Assembly (NCBI GenBank): GCA_963759235.1 | Contig: CAVWYO010000005.1 | Location: forward strand, 682,001-746,000 | DNA length: 64,000 nucleotides | DNA from: Bauldia sp963759235 | GTDB taxonomy: Bacteria > Pseudomonadota > Alphaproteobacteria > Rhizobiales > Kaistiaceae | Direction: 5' to 3' | Part shown: in pieces, positions 37,743-48,100 of the stretch | Layout: every line of letters starts with the position of its first letter | Numbering within the stretch: position 1 is the first letter of the stretch | Program-made: the position numbers and the translations under genes | Notes under the pieces: generated by a model | Told to the model about the DNA's origin: nothing | What the model saw: only the letters and a program-made list of their open reading frames with translations | The model's database searches: none

Positions 37743-39194
37743 CTACGCGACGACGATGAAATCGTTGTGGGTCAACGCCAGCCCCGCGTCGAGGGTGGCA
37801 AAATGCTTGGCGCCGCCGCTTTGGTCGCCGTTCTTGTCGTAGATCAGCGCGCCGGTCGCATCGTTGTAGATGATCCGGTCGCTGCTGTTGTGCGCGGAAC
37901 TGCCGATGTGGAACTTCCCGGCGCCCAGCGTCCCGAGGCCGCCGAGGGCGGTGAAGATCGAGGCCGACAGCCAGATCGCATCCTTGCCCGGCGCGAAGTC
38001 GGTGATCGTATCGGCTTTCGCCGACTCGATTGTCTCGGCAAAGACGAAGGCGTCATGTCCGGGACCGCCGGTCAGATCGTCCTTTCCCTTGTCGCCGTAA
38101 AGCGTGTCGTTGCCGCTCTTGCCATCGAGGGTGTCCTTTCCCACGCCGCCGGACAAGAGGTCGCCGTCTCGACCGCCCATGATCACATCCTTGCCGGCGC
38201 CGCCCTTCAGCGTGTCCTTGCCACTGGCGCCCCTGATGATGTCATCGCCTTTGCCGCCAATCAGAAGGTTGCCGACGCCGTTGCCGCGCAAGAAGTCGTC
38301 CCCGTTGCCGCCGGTGGCGTTTTCGATCGTCACTCCATTGGCGATGGTGTAACCGCCGAAAATTCCGTCGACATAGGACAGGAAGCCCCCACCGCCCGGC
38401 CCGACCTGCAGCGTCGCCGCCCGGAGGTCGATCAGCGCCGGTCTGTTGCCGGTATAAGCGATCGTGTCGGTGCCGCCGGCATCCCAGATGCACGAATAGA
38501 AGGTGCCGCTGCCGTTCGAGGTGGGCAGAAAGTAGGTGTTGTCGCCGGTATGGTAGGCCATGTTGGCGCCGTACTTCGACTGAAGCACGGCGATATCGAG
38601 GGCCATCGGTGTGCCCTCATAGCCGTATTGCAGCGAGGGCGATGTTCCGTCCGGATTGGTCTGCCATCCGTCGTTGTAGGACATCATGGTGTAGATGCCC
38701 TGGTTCAGGTCGTATTCGCCGTAGTCGCCGAAGGCACTGCTCACGCCGGGAAAAACACCCGAGCCGCCGCCATGGTCGTGGGGATGGGCAAGGCCGAGCC
38801 CGTGGCCGAGCTCATGGATGATGGTGATGAAACCGTCGCCGCCCTGCTCCAGCCCTTGGGTCCAAGTGGGGTCCGTGTCGTTGAAGTAGCCGAAATCTGC
38901 TTTTGTCGTGTAGCCCGGCGGATACATCTGGCCGAGGTAGTCGACATTCGACACGGTGACGAGATTGAGATTGGCGGCGCCGGACTGATTCACCTCGATG
39001 AAATGGAGATTGAGGAACGAGCTGTAGATCTGAAAAGCCAGTTCGAACTGGCCTTTCTCGTAGTTCGAGAATCCGTGCGAAATTTCATTGAACGGCGTCG
39101 ACTCGCCATTCCCGTAAAAGTAGTAGTATACGAAGTTATTCGCGGGGTTGAGCTTTGTCCCCCAGTCGATAGCTTGCTCCAGTACAGTGGCCAT
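37743..39194 (-). CDS. Serralysin-like M10 metalloprotease with RTX repeats
   Basis: Secreted zinc endopeptidase of 483 residues. The zinc site HELGHGLGLAH (His127, Glu128, His131, His137) fits HExxHxxGLxH, and the Met-turn is MSY at 171-173 (GIYTMMSYND). The peptidase M10 C-terminal linker follows, then nonapeptide repeats (GNGDDFLRGNGVGNLLIGG, GGAGKDVIMGG). The C-terminal module KFHIGSSAHNSSDRIIYN ends THNDFIVVA, probably the type I secretion signal. No propeptide is evident and no inhibitor gene lies next to it. Confidence 0.92.
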   Translation of the reverse strand: MATVLEQAIDWGTKLNPANNFVYYYFYGNGESTPFNEISHGFSNYEKGQFELAFQIYSSFLNLHFIEVNQSGAANLNLVTVSNVDYLGQMYPPGYTTKADFGYFNDTDPTWTQGLEQGGDGFITIIHELGHGLGLAHPHDHGGGSGVFPGVSSAFGDYGEYDLNQGIYTMMSYNDGWQTNPDGTSPSLQYGYEGTPMALDIAVLQSKYGANMAYHTGDNTYFLPTSNGSGTFYSCIWDAGGTDTIAYTGNRPALIDLRAATLQVGPGGGGFLSYVDGIFGGYTIANGVTIENATGGNGDDFLRGNGVGNLLIGGKGDDIIRGASGKDTLKGGAGKDVIMGGRDGDLLSGGVGKDTLDGKSGNDTLYGDKGKDDLTGGPGHDAFVFAETIESAKADTITDFAPGKDAIWLSASIFTALGGLGTLGAGKFHIGSSAHNSSDRIIYNDATGALIYDKNGDQSGGAKHFATLDAGLALTHNDFIVVA

Positions 39195-39463
39195 GGCGTC
39201 TTCTTCTGAAAGTGGCGTTCAGCCGGCTACTCCACTGACGCGCCGGGTGTGTGATTCGGCGCGAATAAGCGTGGCTGGATCATTGCCGCCAATCGCCAAG
39301 GAACTCTTACTGAATAGTGGCCATTGCGACCTTTTTCCGGCGCTTCCACCGCAAGTCCTTCTCATGAGTGGGCGGGGATACCGATAAAGGGAACGGCGCC
39401 GGACAACCGCCGACGCCGCGCCGAAACCGACAATACGCTCCGCCGTCTGACAGGCGTGGTCCC

Positions 39464-40375
39464 TTACGAGATGACCAAGAAGTCAGAGTGCGACAGGGAC
39501 AGGTGTGTGCTCAACACCGCGAATTCGGTCGAGCCGCCCTGGTCGCCTTTCGGCGTGTAGTAAACTGCCCCGGTGGTGTCGTCATAGACGATCCTGTCGG
39601 TGCCATCATGCGCGGCGCTCCCGATGTAGAACGCATTCGATGGCAGAACACCAAGGGATAATTTGGTGAAGACGGACATTGACAGGTCGATCGTGTCGGT
39701 GCCCGGCGTCATGTCCGTGATCGTGTCGACGTTGCTCGACGCGTCCAACGCCGAGTTGAAGACGAAGGTGTTGGACCCCTGGCCGCCGGTCAGCATGTCG
39801 TTGCCCGTGCCGCCGTTGATCGTGTCGCTGCCCTTGTTACCGTTGATGGTATCGTCGCCGCCGCTCCCCTTCAGGTTGTCGCCGCCCTTGGCTCCGGAGA
39901 TGGTGTCCTTCCCGGCGTTGCCGTTGATATGGTCCGCGCCCTTGCCGCCGTTGATCGTGTCGCCCCCTTTCTGACCGCTGATCGTGTCCTTGCCGTCGTA
40001 GCCGTAGAGGACGTCGGCGGAATTGGAGCCGGTGATGGTGTCGTTGCTCTGGAAGATCTTCTGCGCCAGGTTGGACAAGCTACCGCTGAAATAGTTGTCC
40101 ATGTTGGTGACGAAGATCGACAGGCCGCTCAGCTTGTAGTGAACGTCGCCGGATTCGACGACCTTGATCTGCTGGACGAAGCCCGCATAGGGCGTCTTGC
40201 CGCTGTAGAGAAAGGCCGTCCCTTTGATGTCGAAAGTGACGCCCGCGCTCTGGTCCTTCGCGGTTATCGTGGTCGATGACCGGTTGACGAGCTTCATGTG
40301 GGTAAAGTCGGAGAGAAGCCCGAGCTCCGTCAGTTGCTGGGTGTCGACGGCGACGTTCGCGACGAATGTGACCAT
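39464..40375 (-). CDS. RTX calcium-binding protein with N-terminal domain of unknown function
   Basis: A 303-residue protein starting MVTFVANVAVDTQQLTELGL at 40375, with CAGGAGA upstream; the longer reading frame lacks support. The N-terminal 120 residues (including FLYSGKTPYAGFVQQIKVVE) align by eye with the same region of the protein at 34295. Repeats such as GQKGGDTINGGKGADHINGN follow, Lys/Ser-richer than usual. The C-terminal module reads AFYIGSAAHDGTDRIVYDDT and ends SHSDFLVIS. No catalytic motif; export by a type I system is inferred. Confidence 0.82.
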   Translation of the reverse strand: MVTFVANVAVDTQQLTELGLLSDFTHMKLVNRSSTTITAKDQSAGVTFDIKGTAFLYSGKTPYAGFVQQIKVVESGDVHYKLSGLSIFVTNMDNYFSGSLSNLAQKIFQSNDTITGSNSADVLYGYDGKDTISGQKGGDTINGGKGADHINGNAGKDTISGAKGGDNLKGSGGDDTINGNKGSDTINGGTGNDMLTGGQGSNTFVFNSALDASSNVDTITDMTPGTDTIDLSMSVFTKLSLGVLPSNAFYIGSAAHDGTDRIVYDDTTGAVYYTPKGDQGGSTEFAVLSTHLSLSHSDFLVIS

Positions 40376-40569
40376 TTCCGTTTCTCCTGCCGAGCCCCTG
40401 CCCCAGGCGTCTCCACGGGATGAACCAGCGTTGCTCGGCACGCGAACAGCCGATCAGAATCCGTAGAGCGTTGTGGCGCAGTGAAAGGGAAGTGGTCTCC
40501 AACTGCAAGGGCCAAATTGCTCGCAGATTACCGCGTGATTAACGCACCGCGCCCGTCACGGCGGCCGGC

Positions 40570-41891
40570 TCAGGCAGTGACGAAGAAATCGTCCACCGTC
40601 AGCGCCAGGTGCTTGTCGAGTTGAGCAAACAGCACGGCCTTGCCGCTGCCGTTGCCGTCGGCGTCATAAAGGAGTTCGCCGCTCCCCGCCTTGTAGATGA
40701 TGTGGTCATTGGCATCCTTCGGGCTGCCGAAGGCGAAGTAGTCCTTGCTGGTGTTGTCGATCGCCGACAGGTTCGAGAACACCAATGACGACAGATAGAT
40801 CTTGTCCTCGCCGACGTGGAAATCGGTGATCGTGTCGACATTTGACTTGGCGTTGAGGGCTGTGACGAAGTGGAATATGTCGGCGCCGGCGTTGCCGGTC
40901 AGAACGTCGTTGCCCGCCCCGCCGTAGAAATTGTCGTTCCCGGCGCCGCCGACCAGCTTGTCGCCGCCGTCGCCGCCATACAGCCAGTCGTTACCGCCGG
41001 CGCCCTTCAACTCGTCGCCGCCGCTGTTGCCATAGAGAGAGTTGGTGCCGGCGTCGCCGACGAGGGTGTCGCCTTTTTGACCGCCGGTGACATCCTCGAT
41101 GTTCATGACCTTGTCGACGATCTTGCCGTTGATCGTGACGTTCGCCCAAGTTGCGCCGTCGAGCTTGACCACCACCGACTTCGACGCCGTGGCGTATCCG
41201 ACGACGTCCTCGCCGTCGCCGCCGTCGAGCCGGTCGAGACCGTTGCCGCCGAAAGAGAGTCGCTGCCTGGGCCGCCGAAGAGCTTGTCCGCTCCGCCGCC
41301 GCCCGACAGCACGTCATTGTTGTCCTCGCCGTAGAGCGTGTCCTTGCCGCCGCCGCCGTTGAGGGTGTCGAAGCCGACGCCGCCATAGATGGTGTCGAGC
41401 CCGGCCCCGCCGTTCAACGTATCCATGCCGCTGCCGCCGAGCAGCGTGTCGTCACCGCCGAAGCCGTCGACGGTATCGTTGCCGTCGAAGCCGGCCAATA
41501 CGTCGCTTTCCGCCGAACCGTTGACCGTATCGTCGCCGCCGAGAAGGGTCGCCAAGCCTAATTGGGTGCTCTGGTTCAGCGCGTTGATCAGGCTGCTCAG
41601 ACTGACGTCGAGCCCGCCGATGCTATAGGCGGCGCTTATCCCTTCGAGGGGGGCAGCCTGAATGCCCTGTATGGTTCCGCCGGTGAGGGTGTTGCCTGAC
41701 ATCTGGAAGTCGCCGGTGACGTAGATTGGCGTCGCCAGGAAGCTGTCGTTCGTCCAGACCTTGAAGCCGTCAGTGCCTTTTGTCTCGAACTTGCTCTGGT
41801 CGCGGGCGATCGCCTGGAGCGAGGTGGTGTCGAAGAGATCGGCTTGCGGGTTGATCATATCGATCTTGGTGGATGCGTTGAACGTGGCCAT
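40570..41891 (-). CDS. RTX calcium-binding protein, frameshifted
   Basis: Two overlapping frames belong to one gene. The 5' part starts MATFNASTKIDMINPQADLF at 41891 (AAGGGA upstream) and carries an N-terminal domain and repeats up to GGPGSDSL. There the frame slips in a T-run at 41252-41254. The next frame continues FGGNGLDRLDGGDGEDVVGY and runs to the C-terminal module ending TVDDFFVTA. Restoring one T gives a clean 440-residue protein. Either a sequencing deletion or a recent, possibly phase-variable, frameshift. Confidence 0.75.
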
Positions 41892-42069
41892 GGTCGTGTC
41901 CCTTGTCGCTCGTGCGCCGGCGGCCACCACGGCCGATCCGGAGGCCGGTTCACTCGACCGGCCGTCGATGGAGGCGACGTTGTGAGGGGGCGCCGTTGCA
42001 GCCGTATTTCTGGCCAAAGGGAAAAGTGTTACGAATGTTACAGGCTGGCCGGGCCGGGAGGGCGGCGGG

Positions 42070-44313
42070 ATGAGCATTGTCGACCCGATCGCCTCGGCGA
42101 TCGAAACGATCTCGGACGGCTTCGCGCTGCTCGACGCCGAGCACCGCTTCCTCCTGGTCAATTCGAAATTCAGGGAACTCTTCGGGGTACCTGAGGCGGT
42201 TCTACGGGTCGGCGCGCCCTACGCCGACTTCGTGCGGGCGCTCGCTGTGGCGGACGCCGTGCCCGAGACCGACGTCGAGGCGTTCGTGGCCGAGCGCATG
42301 GCCCGCCTCGCCTCCCCGGACGAGCCTTTTGAACGCCGGCTCCCGAACGGCCGATGGCTCCGTATCGCGGACTACCGCACCGAGGACGGTGGCGTGGTCT
42401 GCGTGCGGACGGACGTCACCGGGCGAGTGCTGCGCGAGCAGGCGCTGGCCGAGAGCGAGGAGCGCTTTCGCCGCCTCTCCGAGATCACCTTCGAGGCCGT
42501 GCTGATTCTGCAGGATGGCAAGATCGTCGATCATAATCACGCGCTGGCCGAACTGACCGGCTACCGGCCGGACGAACTGATCGGCATGAGCACGCTCGAA
42601 CTGCTGGCGCCGGAATTCCGCGACTTCGCGCGTGAGCGCATCGTCAACCGCGACGAGCGCTCCTACGAGGCGGTCGGTCTGCGCAAAGACGGCACCCGCA
42701 TTCCCGTCGAACTGCATTTCCGCCACGTCGAGCGCCGGGGAGAGACGCTCCGCGTCGTCGCGGTCCGCGACGTCAGCGATCGTCACCGCGTCGAGTTGGC
42801 GCTGGCCGAGCACGAAGCGCGCACCCGGGCCATCGTCGATGCTGCCCTCGACGCCATCGTCACCGTCGACGACGCCAGCGCCATCGTCGAGTTCAATCCG
42901 GCTGCCGAGCGGGTCTTCGGCCATGCGCGGGCCGACGTTCTCGGCCGGCTGGTCGGCGACACATTGGTGCCGCCACACCACCGCGCGGCCCACCATGCCG
43001 GCTTCGCGCGCTACCTCGAGACGGGAGAGCGGCAAATCCTCGGACGGCGGATTGAGATCGAGGCGATGCGCGCCGACGGCGCGGTGTTCCCGGTCGAACT
43101 GACGATGACCGAGCTGAAGCTCGGTGGCCGCCGGCTGTTCACTGCCTTCATCCGCGACCTCACCGAGGCGAAGCGGCTTGAACAGGAGATGGTCCAGCAG
43201 CGAGAGCGCATCTATCAGTCCGAAAAGCTCGGCGCGCTCGGCTCGCTTCTCGCCGGCGTGGCGCACGAACTGAACAATCCGCTTTCGGTTGTCCTCGCCC
43301 AGGCGATGCTGCTTGAGGAGCTCGCCAAGGACGAGGCGGCCCGCAGCCGCGCCGAGCGCATTCGCGCCGCCGCCGAACGATGCGCCAAAATCGTGCACAG
43401 CTTCCTCGCCATGGCGCGCCAACGCCCGCCGCAGCGCGTCGCCGCACACATCGACGCGCTGGTCGTGGACACTTTGGAGTTGGTCAATTACGGGCTCCGC
43501 GCGGCCGGCATCGAAATCGAGCGCGACATACCGAGCGACCTGCCGGCGATCCGGGGCGACCCGGATCAATTGGTCCAGGTGCTGACCAATCTGATGATCA
43601 ACGCCCAGCAGGCGCTGCAACAAATATCGGGGCGGCGCCGGCTCCGGATCGCCGCGCGCTACGAGCCGGATGCCGCCGCGATTCGGCTGGACGTCGACGA
43701 CAACGGCCCGGGCGTGCCGGAAGAGATCCGCGGCCGCATTTTCGACCCGTTCTATACCACCAAGCCGGTCGGGCTCGGCACCGGCGTCGGGCTATCGGTA
43801 TGTCACGGCATCGTCGCCTCGCACGGCGGCACGATCACGGTCGGCGACACGCCCGGCGGTGGCGCCCGTTTCACCGTGCGGCTGCCGCTCGGCTCCTTGC
43901 AGCCGGAGGAGACGCCGGCGCCGGCGGTGGCCACGCTTGGCCAGCGGCGGCGCCTGCTGGTGGTCGACGATGAACCGGAGATCGTCGCAACGGTTGTCGA
44001 AATCCTCGAAGCCGAGGGCCATCTCGTCGACACCGCCTCCAGCGGTACCGCGGCACTGCGTCGTGTCGCCGAGGCCGACTACGACCTCATCCTCTCCGAC
44101 CTGAGGATGCCCGATCTCGACGGTCCCGCGTTGTTTGAGCGGTTGCGGCTCGAGCAGCCCGCCCTGGCCGGCCGCATGATCGTCGTGACCGGCGATACCT
44201 TGACCGCCGACGCTCGCATTTTTCTCGAGAAGACCGGCCTGCCCTGCCTGGAAAAGCCGTTCAGCCCGCTCGAGGTGCGCCGGATCGTATCGGAGGCTCT
44301 ATCCGTCAGGTGA
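42070..44313 (+). CDS. Hybrid sensor histidine kinase with PAS domains and receiver
   Basis: A 747-residue cytoplasmic-looking kinase without membrane segments. PAS-type domains cover about residues 10-120, 125-245 and 250-370. The HisKA H-box SLLAGVAHELNNPLSV has His399. The ATPase domain shows DNGPGVPEEIRG and GTGVGLSVCHGIV. A C-terminal receiver (LLVVDDEPEI) has phospho-acceptor Asp677 in LSDLRMPDLDG. GGGAGGG precedes the ATG. It is divergent from the frameshifted RTX gene and converges with the OmpR-type regulator, overlapping its end by 15 bases. Signal and target unknown. Confidence 0.92.
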   Translation: MSIVDPIASAIETISDGFALLDAEHRFLLVNSKFRELFGVPEAVLRVGAPYADFVRALAVADAVPETDVEAFVAERMARLASPDEPFERRLPNGRWLRIADYRTEDGGVVCVRTDVTGRVLREQALAESEERFRRLSEITFEAVLILQDGKIVDHNHALAELTGYRPDELIGMSTLELLAPEFRDFARERIVNRDERSYEAVGLRKDGTRIPVELHFRHVERRGETLRVVAVRDVSDRHRVELALAEHEARTRAIVDAALDAIVTVDDASAIVEFNPAAERVFGHARADVLGRLVGDTLVPPHHRAAHHAGFARYLETGERQILGRRIEIEAMRADGAVFPVELTMTELKLGGRRLFTAFIRDLTEAKRLEQEMVQQRERIYQSEKLGALGSLLAGVAHELNNPLSVVLAQAMLLEELAKDEAARSRAERIRAAAERCAKIVHSFLAMARQRPPQRVAAHIDALVVDTLELVNYGLRAAGIEIERDIPSDLPAIRGDPDQLVQVLTNLMINAQQALQQISGRRRLRIAARYEPDAAAIRLDVDDNGPGVPEEIRGRIFDPFYTTKPVGLGTGVGLSVCHGIVASHGGTITVGDTPGGGARFTVRLPLGSLQPEETPAPAVATLGQRRRLLVVDDEPEIVATVVEILEAEGHLVDTASSGTAALRRVAEADYDLILSDLRMPDLDGPALFERLRLEQPALAGRMIVVTGDTLTADARIFLEKTGLPCLEKPFSPLEVRRIVSEALSVR

Positions 44314-45009
44314 GAAGAGGTAGCCCACGCCCCGCACCGTCTTGACGAATTGTGGGCGGGCGGGGTCGGCCTCGATCTTGCGCCGCAGACGCGTGATCCG
44401 CACGTCCACGGAACGGTCGAACGGTTCCCAAGCGCCGCTATGCGACAGTTCGAGCAGTTGGTCGCGGTTCAGCACCCGGTTCGGATTGCGGACGAAGGCG
44501 GCGAGCAGATCGAACTCCATGGCGGTCAAGGGGATTTCCGCACCATCCGCGTTCGTTAGTCGGCGAGCGTCGAGGTCGAGGACGAATTGCCCGAAGGCGA
44601 GGCGCGTGGCGTTGGGCGTGGCGTTTGGCACCGGCATCGCGCCTACCCGGCGCAAGAGGCTCTTCGTCCGCGCCAGGAGTTCCCGCAGATCGAACGGCTT
44701 GACCATGTAGTCGTCGGCGCCGACCTCGTAGCCGATGATGCGGTCCACCGTTTCGCCGGATGCCGTCAGCATCATGATACCGACGCCGCCGCGTTCGCGC
44801 AGCGAGCGGGCGATCGAGATTCCATCCTCGCCGGGCATGCGCACGTCGAGAATGACCAGGTCAACCGGCTTGCGGCCGTCGAGGATGCGCCGGGCGGCCG
44901 GGCCGCCGTCCGCGCTCGACACATCGAAGCCGTGGAGGGTCAGGTATTCCTCGATCGAAGCGCGGATTTCCGGCTCGTCGTCAACCACCATGACGTGCGG
45001 CTTCAGCAC
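44299..45009 (-). CDS. OmpR-family response regulator
   Basis: A 236-residue regulator with an N-terminal receiver (VMVVDDEPEIRASI, phospho-acceptor Asp55 in VILDVRMPGEDG, switch Lys in VKPFDLRELLAR). The C-terminal winged helix (LSHSGAWEPFDRSVDVRITR, LRRKIEADPARPQFVKTVRG) binds DNA. The GTG at 45009 with GAGGAA upstream is preferred, since the family begins just before the VMVVDD strand. It lies between the large RTX gene and the hybrid kinase and may be that kinase's partner, though the two genes are convergent. Confidence 0.92.
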   Translation of the reverse strand: MLKPHVMVVDDEPEIRASIEEYLTLHGFDVSSADGGPAARRILDGRKPVDLVILDVRMPGEDGISIARSLRERGGVGIMMLTASGETVDRIIGYEVGADDYMVKPFDLRELLARTKSLLRRVGAMPVPNATPNATRLAFGQFVLDLDARRLTNADGAEIPLTAMEFDLLAAFVRNPNRVLNRDQLLELSHSGAWEPFDRSVDVRITRLRRKIEADPARPQFVKTVRGVGYLFSPDG

Positions 45010-45109
45010 TGTGCAACATTCCTCGTGAGGCCTCGGCGAATCTAGGCGAGCCCGAAGCGCGGCGCCAGAGCCTCGGGGCGCCCCGGTCGGGGCGTCGCGT
45101 CGGTCGGCC

Positions 45110-48100
45110 TCATGCATACAGGAACGCGTCTTCGTTCAGCTCCGAAATAACGACCCCGTTCAACGTGACGGTGTTGCCGTTGTCGTCGGTGATCACCGTG
45201 GGTCCATTTCCGCTGTCGTCGTCGGCATGGGCCACCATGTCGGCGAAATTGGTGAAGACGCCGACAAAGCGGATCATGTCGGTCACCCCGACGAGACTCG
45301 CCTCGAAGTCATTGACGACATCGTGGCCGAAGCTCGCGCCGGCGAACACGAAAGTGTCACTGCCATCGTTGCCGATCAGCGTATCGTCGCCATCGCCGCC
45401 GTTGAGGGTGTCGTCGCCGAGATAGCCGTCGAGTTGGTTGGCGCCGGCGCTGCCGAGGATGAAATCGGCGAATTCCGTGCCCTCGACATTTTCGATATTG
45501 GTCAGCGTGTCGGTGCCGCCCCAGGAATCGATCGCCTGTCCGGCCTCGACGACGTCGTCACCGGCATTCCCGTCCACGTCAAATCCGACCGCCGTCACTT
45601 GCGCGGCCGAGAGATTGACCACCGCGCCGTGCCGGTCCGGGAGCGGGTCGGGAAGCTGGACGGGCGGGTCCGAGCCGCCGCCGAACTGGCCCCAGTTGTC
45701 TTGCTCACCGTCTTCGTAGCGGTAGCTCACGACATCGGTATCGTCGCCGCCGTCCATCGTATCGTCGCCGGAGAATCCGATGAAGGTGTCGTCGCCGCCG
45801 CCGCCTCGCAGATCGTCGTTGCCGGCCAGGCCCACCAGGATGTTGTCCTCGTCGCCGCCGATCATGACGTCGTCGCCGTAGGTCAGGATGACCCAGTTGA
45901 AGTTGGAGACCTGATCGGTGTCGCCGAAGGAATCGACAGCGGTGTGCGCGGAGATGGTGGAGCCGACGGTGACGTCCGAGTCCGAGAGGTTGACCACGAC
46001 GCCGTTTCGCGCAGCCGGATTGTTGTCGGCGAGCTCGTGATACCACTCGGTATTGTAGTTCAGCTGGTTGAAGCCACCGCCGCCGTCATAGGTGTCGGCA
46101 CCGGCGCCCGCCTGCACTTCGTCGTCGCCCGCGCCGCCATGGACCTCGTCGTCGCCGGCCCGCGTCTCGACGTAGTTACCGGCATCGCTGCCCCAGAAAT
46201 AGTCGGCGGCATCCGTCAATCGGAACGCCACGACGCCGTTGATCGTGTCGGAGTCCGCGAAAGTATCAAGCGCTGTTCCGGCGGCAGCGACGCCAAGCGC
46301 CCCGGCGTCCTGCTGGTCACCCGACAGATTGACGGCAACACCGATTTCGCCGGGATTGTCGCCCCAGAAGCCGTCGAAACCTCGCCCGAACTTCTCTGCG
46401 TCGTAGTTGACCATGACCACGCCGCCGGCAATGCCGGAGGTGTCGGTGAAAGTGTCGCTGCCGTCTTGGCCTACAAAAGAGAAACCGTGACTCCCACCGA
46501 AGAAGGTACTGTCCGCGTCATCGGTATTGACGAACCCGGGGCCAGCCGAGAACGTATCGTCGCCTTCGGTGCCCTCGATCCGCTCGAGGTTCTGGAACGT
46601 CGTGTTGACGGCGCCCTCGCCGATCTGCCCCGTGATCGTCCCCCCGCCGGGTATTCCGGAGCCGTCGAGCACGACGTCGATGCCGCCGGGTTGATTGTTC
46701 AGTGTCCCAAAGAAGCCAAGATTGTCGTAGCCGTTCCCACCATCGACGGTGTCGTTGCCGGCGCCCCCGCCGGTAAAGGATTCACCGTCGCCGTCGATAA
46801 CGGTGTCGTCTCCGCTCTGCGCATAATAGTTGTAGAAGGCACCCTCGTGGTCGCCACCGGCGATGTAGTCGTTGAGGTCTGTGCCGGTGACCCGCTCGAT
46901 ATTGAGGAGCGTGTCGGTGTCGCCTGCGGAGTCGATGCCGCGGTGGGCGTCGACGTTCAACGCGCCGCGGTCGTCACCGAGGTCGATACCGACGAGGGCA
47001 TCGTCGGACAGATTGACGATGACGCCGTAGGTCCCGCCGCCACCGCCGCTGTCTGAATCGCGACCGTAGTCAATCTCGTCTTCGCCGTCGCCGCCGTCGA
47101 CGTAGTCGTCGCCGCTCGCCGGCTGAAAATGATCGCCTCCGTCGCTCCCGACAAAATGATCGTCGAAAATCGTGCCGCGAATGCTATGCATGTCGTTCAG
47201 CGTATCGGTGTCGCCGAAGCCGTCCTTGGCCTGATGCGCGGCCACATTGACGAGGCCCGCCCCGATGTCGGCGCTGATCAGGGCGTCCGACAGGTTGACG
47301 ATGACGCCTTCGTTTCCGCCTTTGTTGCTGTCGCCATCGTAGTACACCCAGGCGAAGTTGCCGCCGTCGGTGAACTCGTCGTCGCCATCGAAGCCGTAGA
47401 AACCCTGGTAGCCGCTACCCGGCGGGCCACTGAAGAATTTGTCGTCGCCGCTGGTGCCGGAGAAATTCGACACATCGACCGGCGTATCGATGTCGCCGAA
47501 GGTGTCTTTCACCCGCCCGGACGCAACCCCGTCCTGGACGCTATCGCTGAGGTTGACGATGATCGCATTGCCGCCGCCCTCGTCGTAGTAGCGCGCCTCG
47601 TCGTCGTCGCTGCCACCGATGAAAGTGTCATTGCCGGCGCCGCCGGTGAACTCATCGTAGCCGTCGTTCCCTGTGAAGATATTGTCCTTGGCGTCGCCGT
47701 GGAACAAGTCGTCGCCGGAACCGCCGACGACGTTCTCGATGTTCTTGATCTTGTCTTCGTTGGAGCCGCCGACCTTGACGTTGACAAAAGAGCCGCCATT
47801 GAGGGTCACCTCCACGCGGCTGGTCTTGTCGCTGTAGTCGGCAGTGTCGTTGCCGGACCCGCCGTTGAGGATGTCCTTGCCGGCGCCTCCGATCAGCACA
47901 TCCGCGCCGCCGCCGCCGCTTAGGGTGTCTTTGCCGTCGCCGCCATCCAGTACGTTCTTGCCGTTATTGCCCGTGATCACATTGTCGAGCCCGTTACCGG
48001 TCCCGTTGATGTCGGAGGGGCCGGTCAGCGTCAGCTTCTCGACGGACCCTTTGACATGCGCCGACGCCAGACTGAAGGAGATTGACGCCTTGACGGTGTC

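Noticed and set aside
45227..47056. 609-codon plus-strand frame opposite the large RTX gene
   Set aside because: Val/Ala/Asp-rich antisense of nonapeptide repeats, without a ribosome site.
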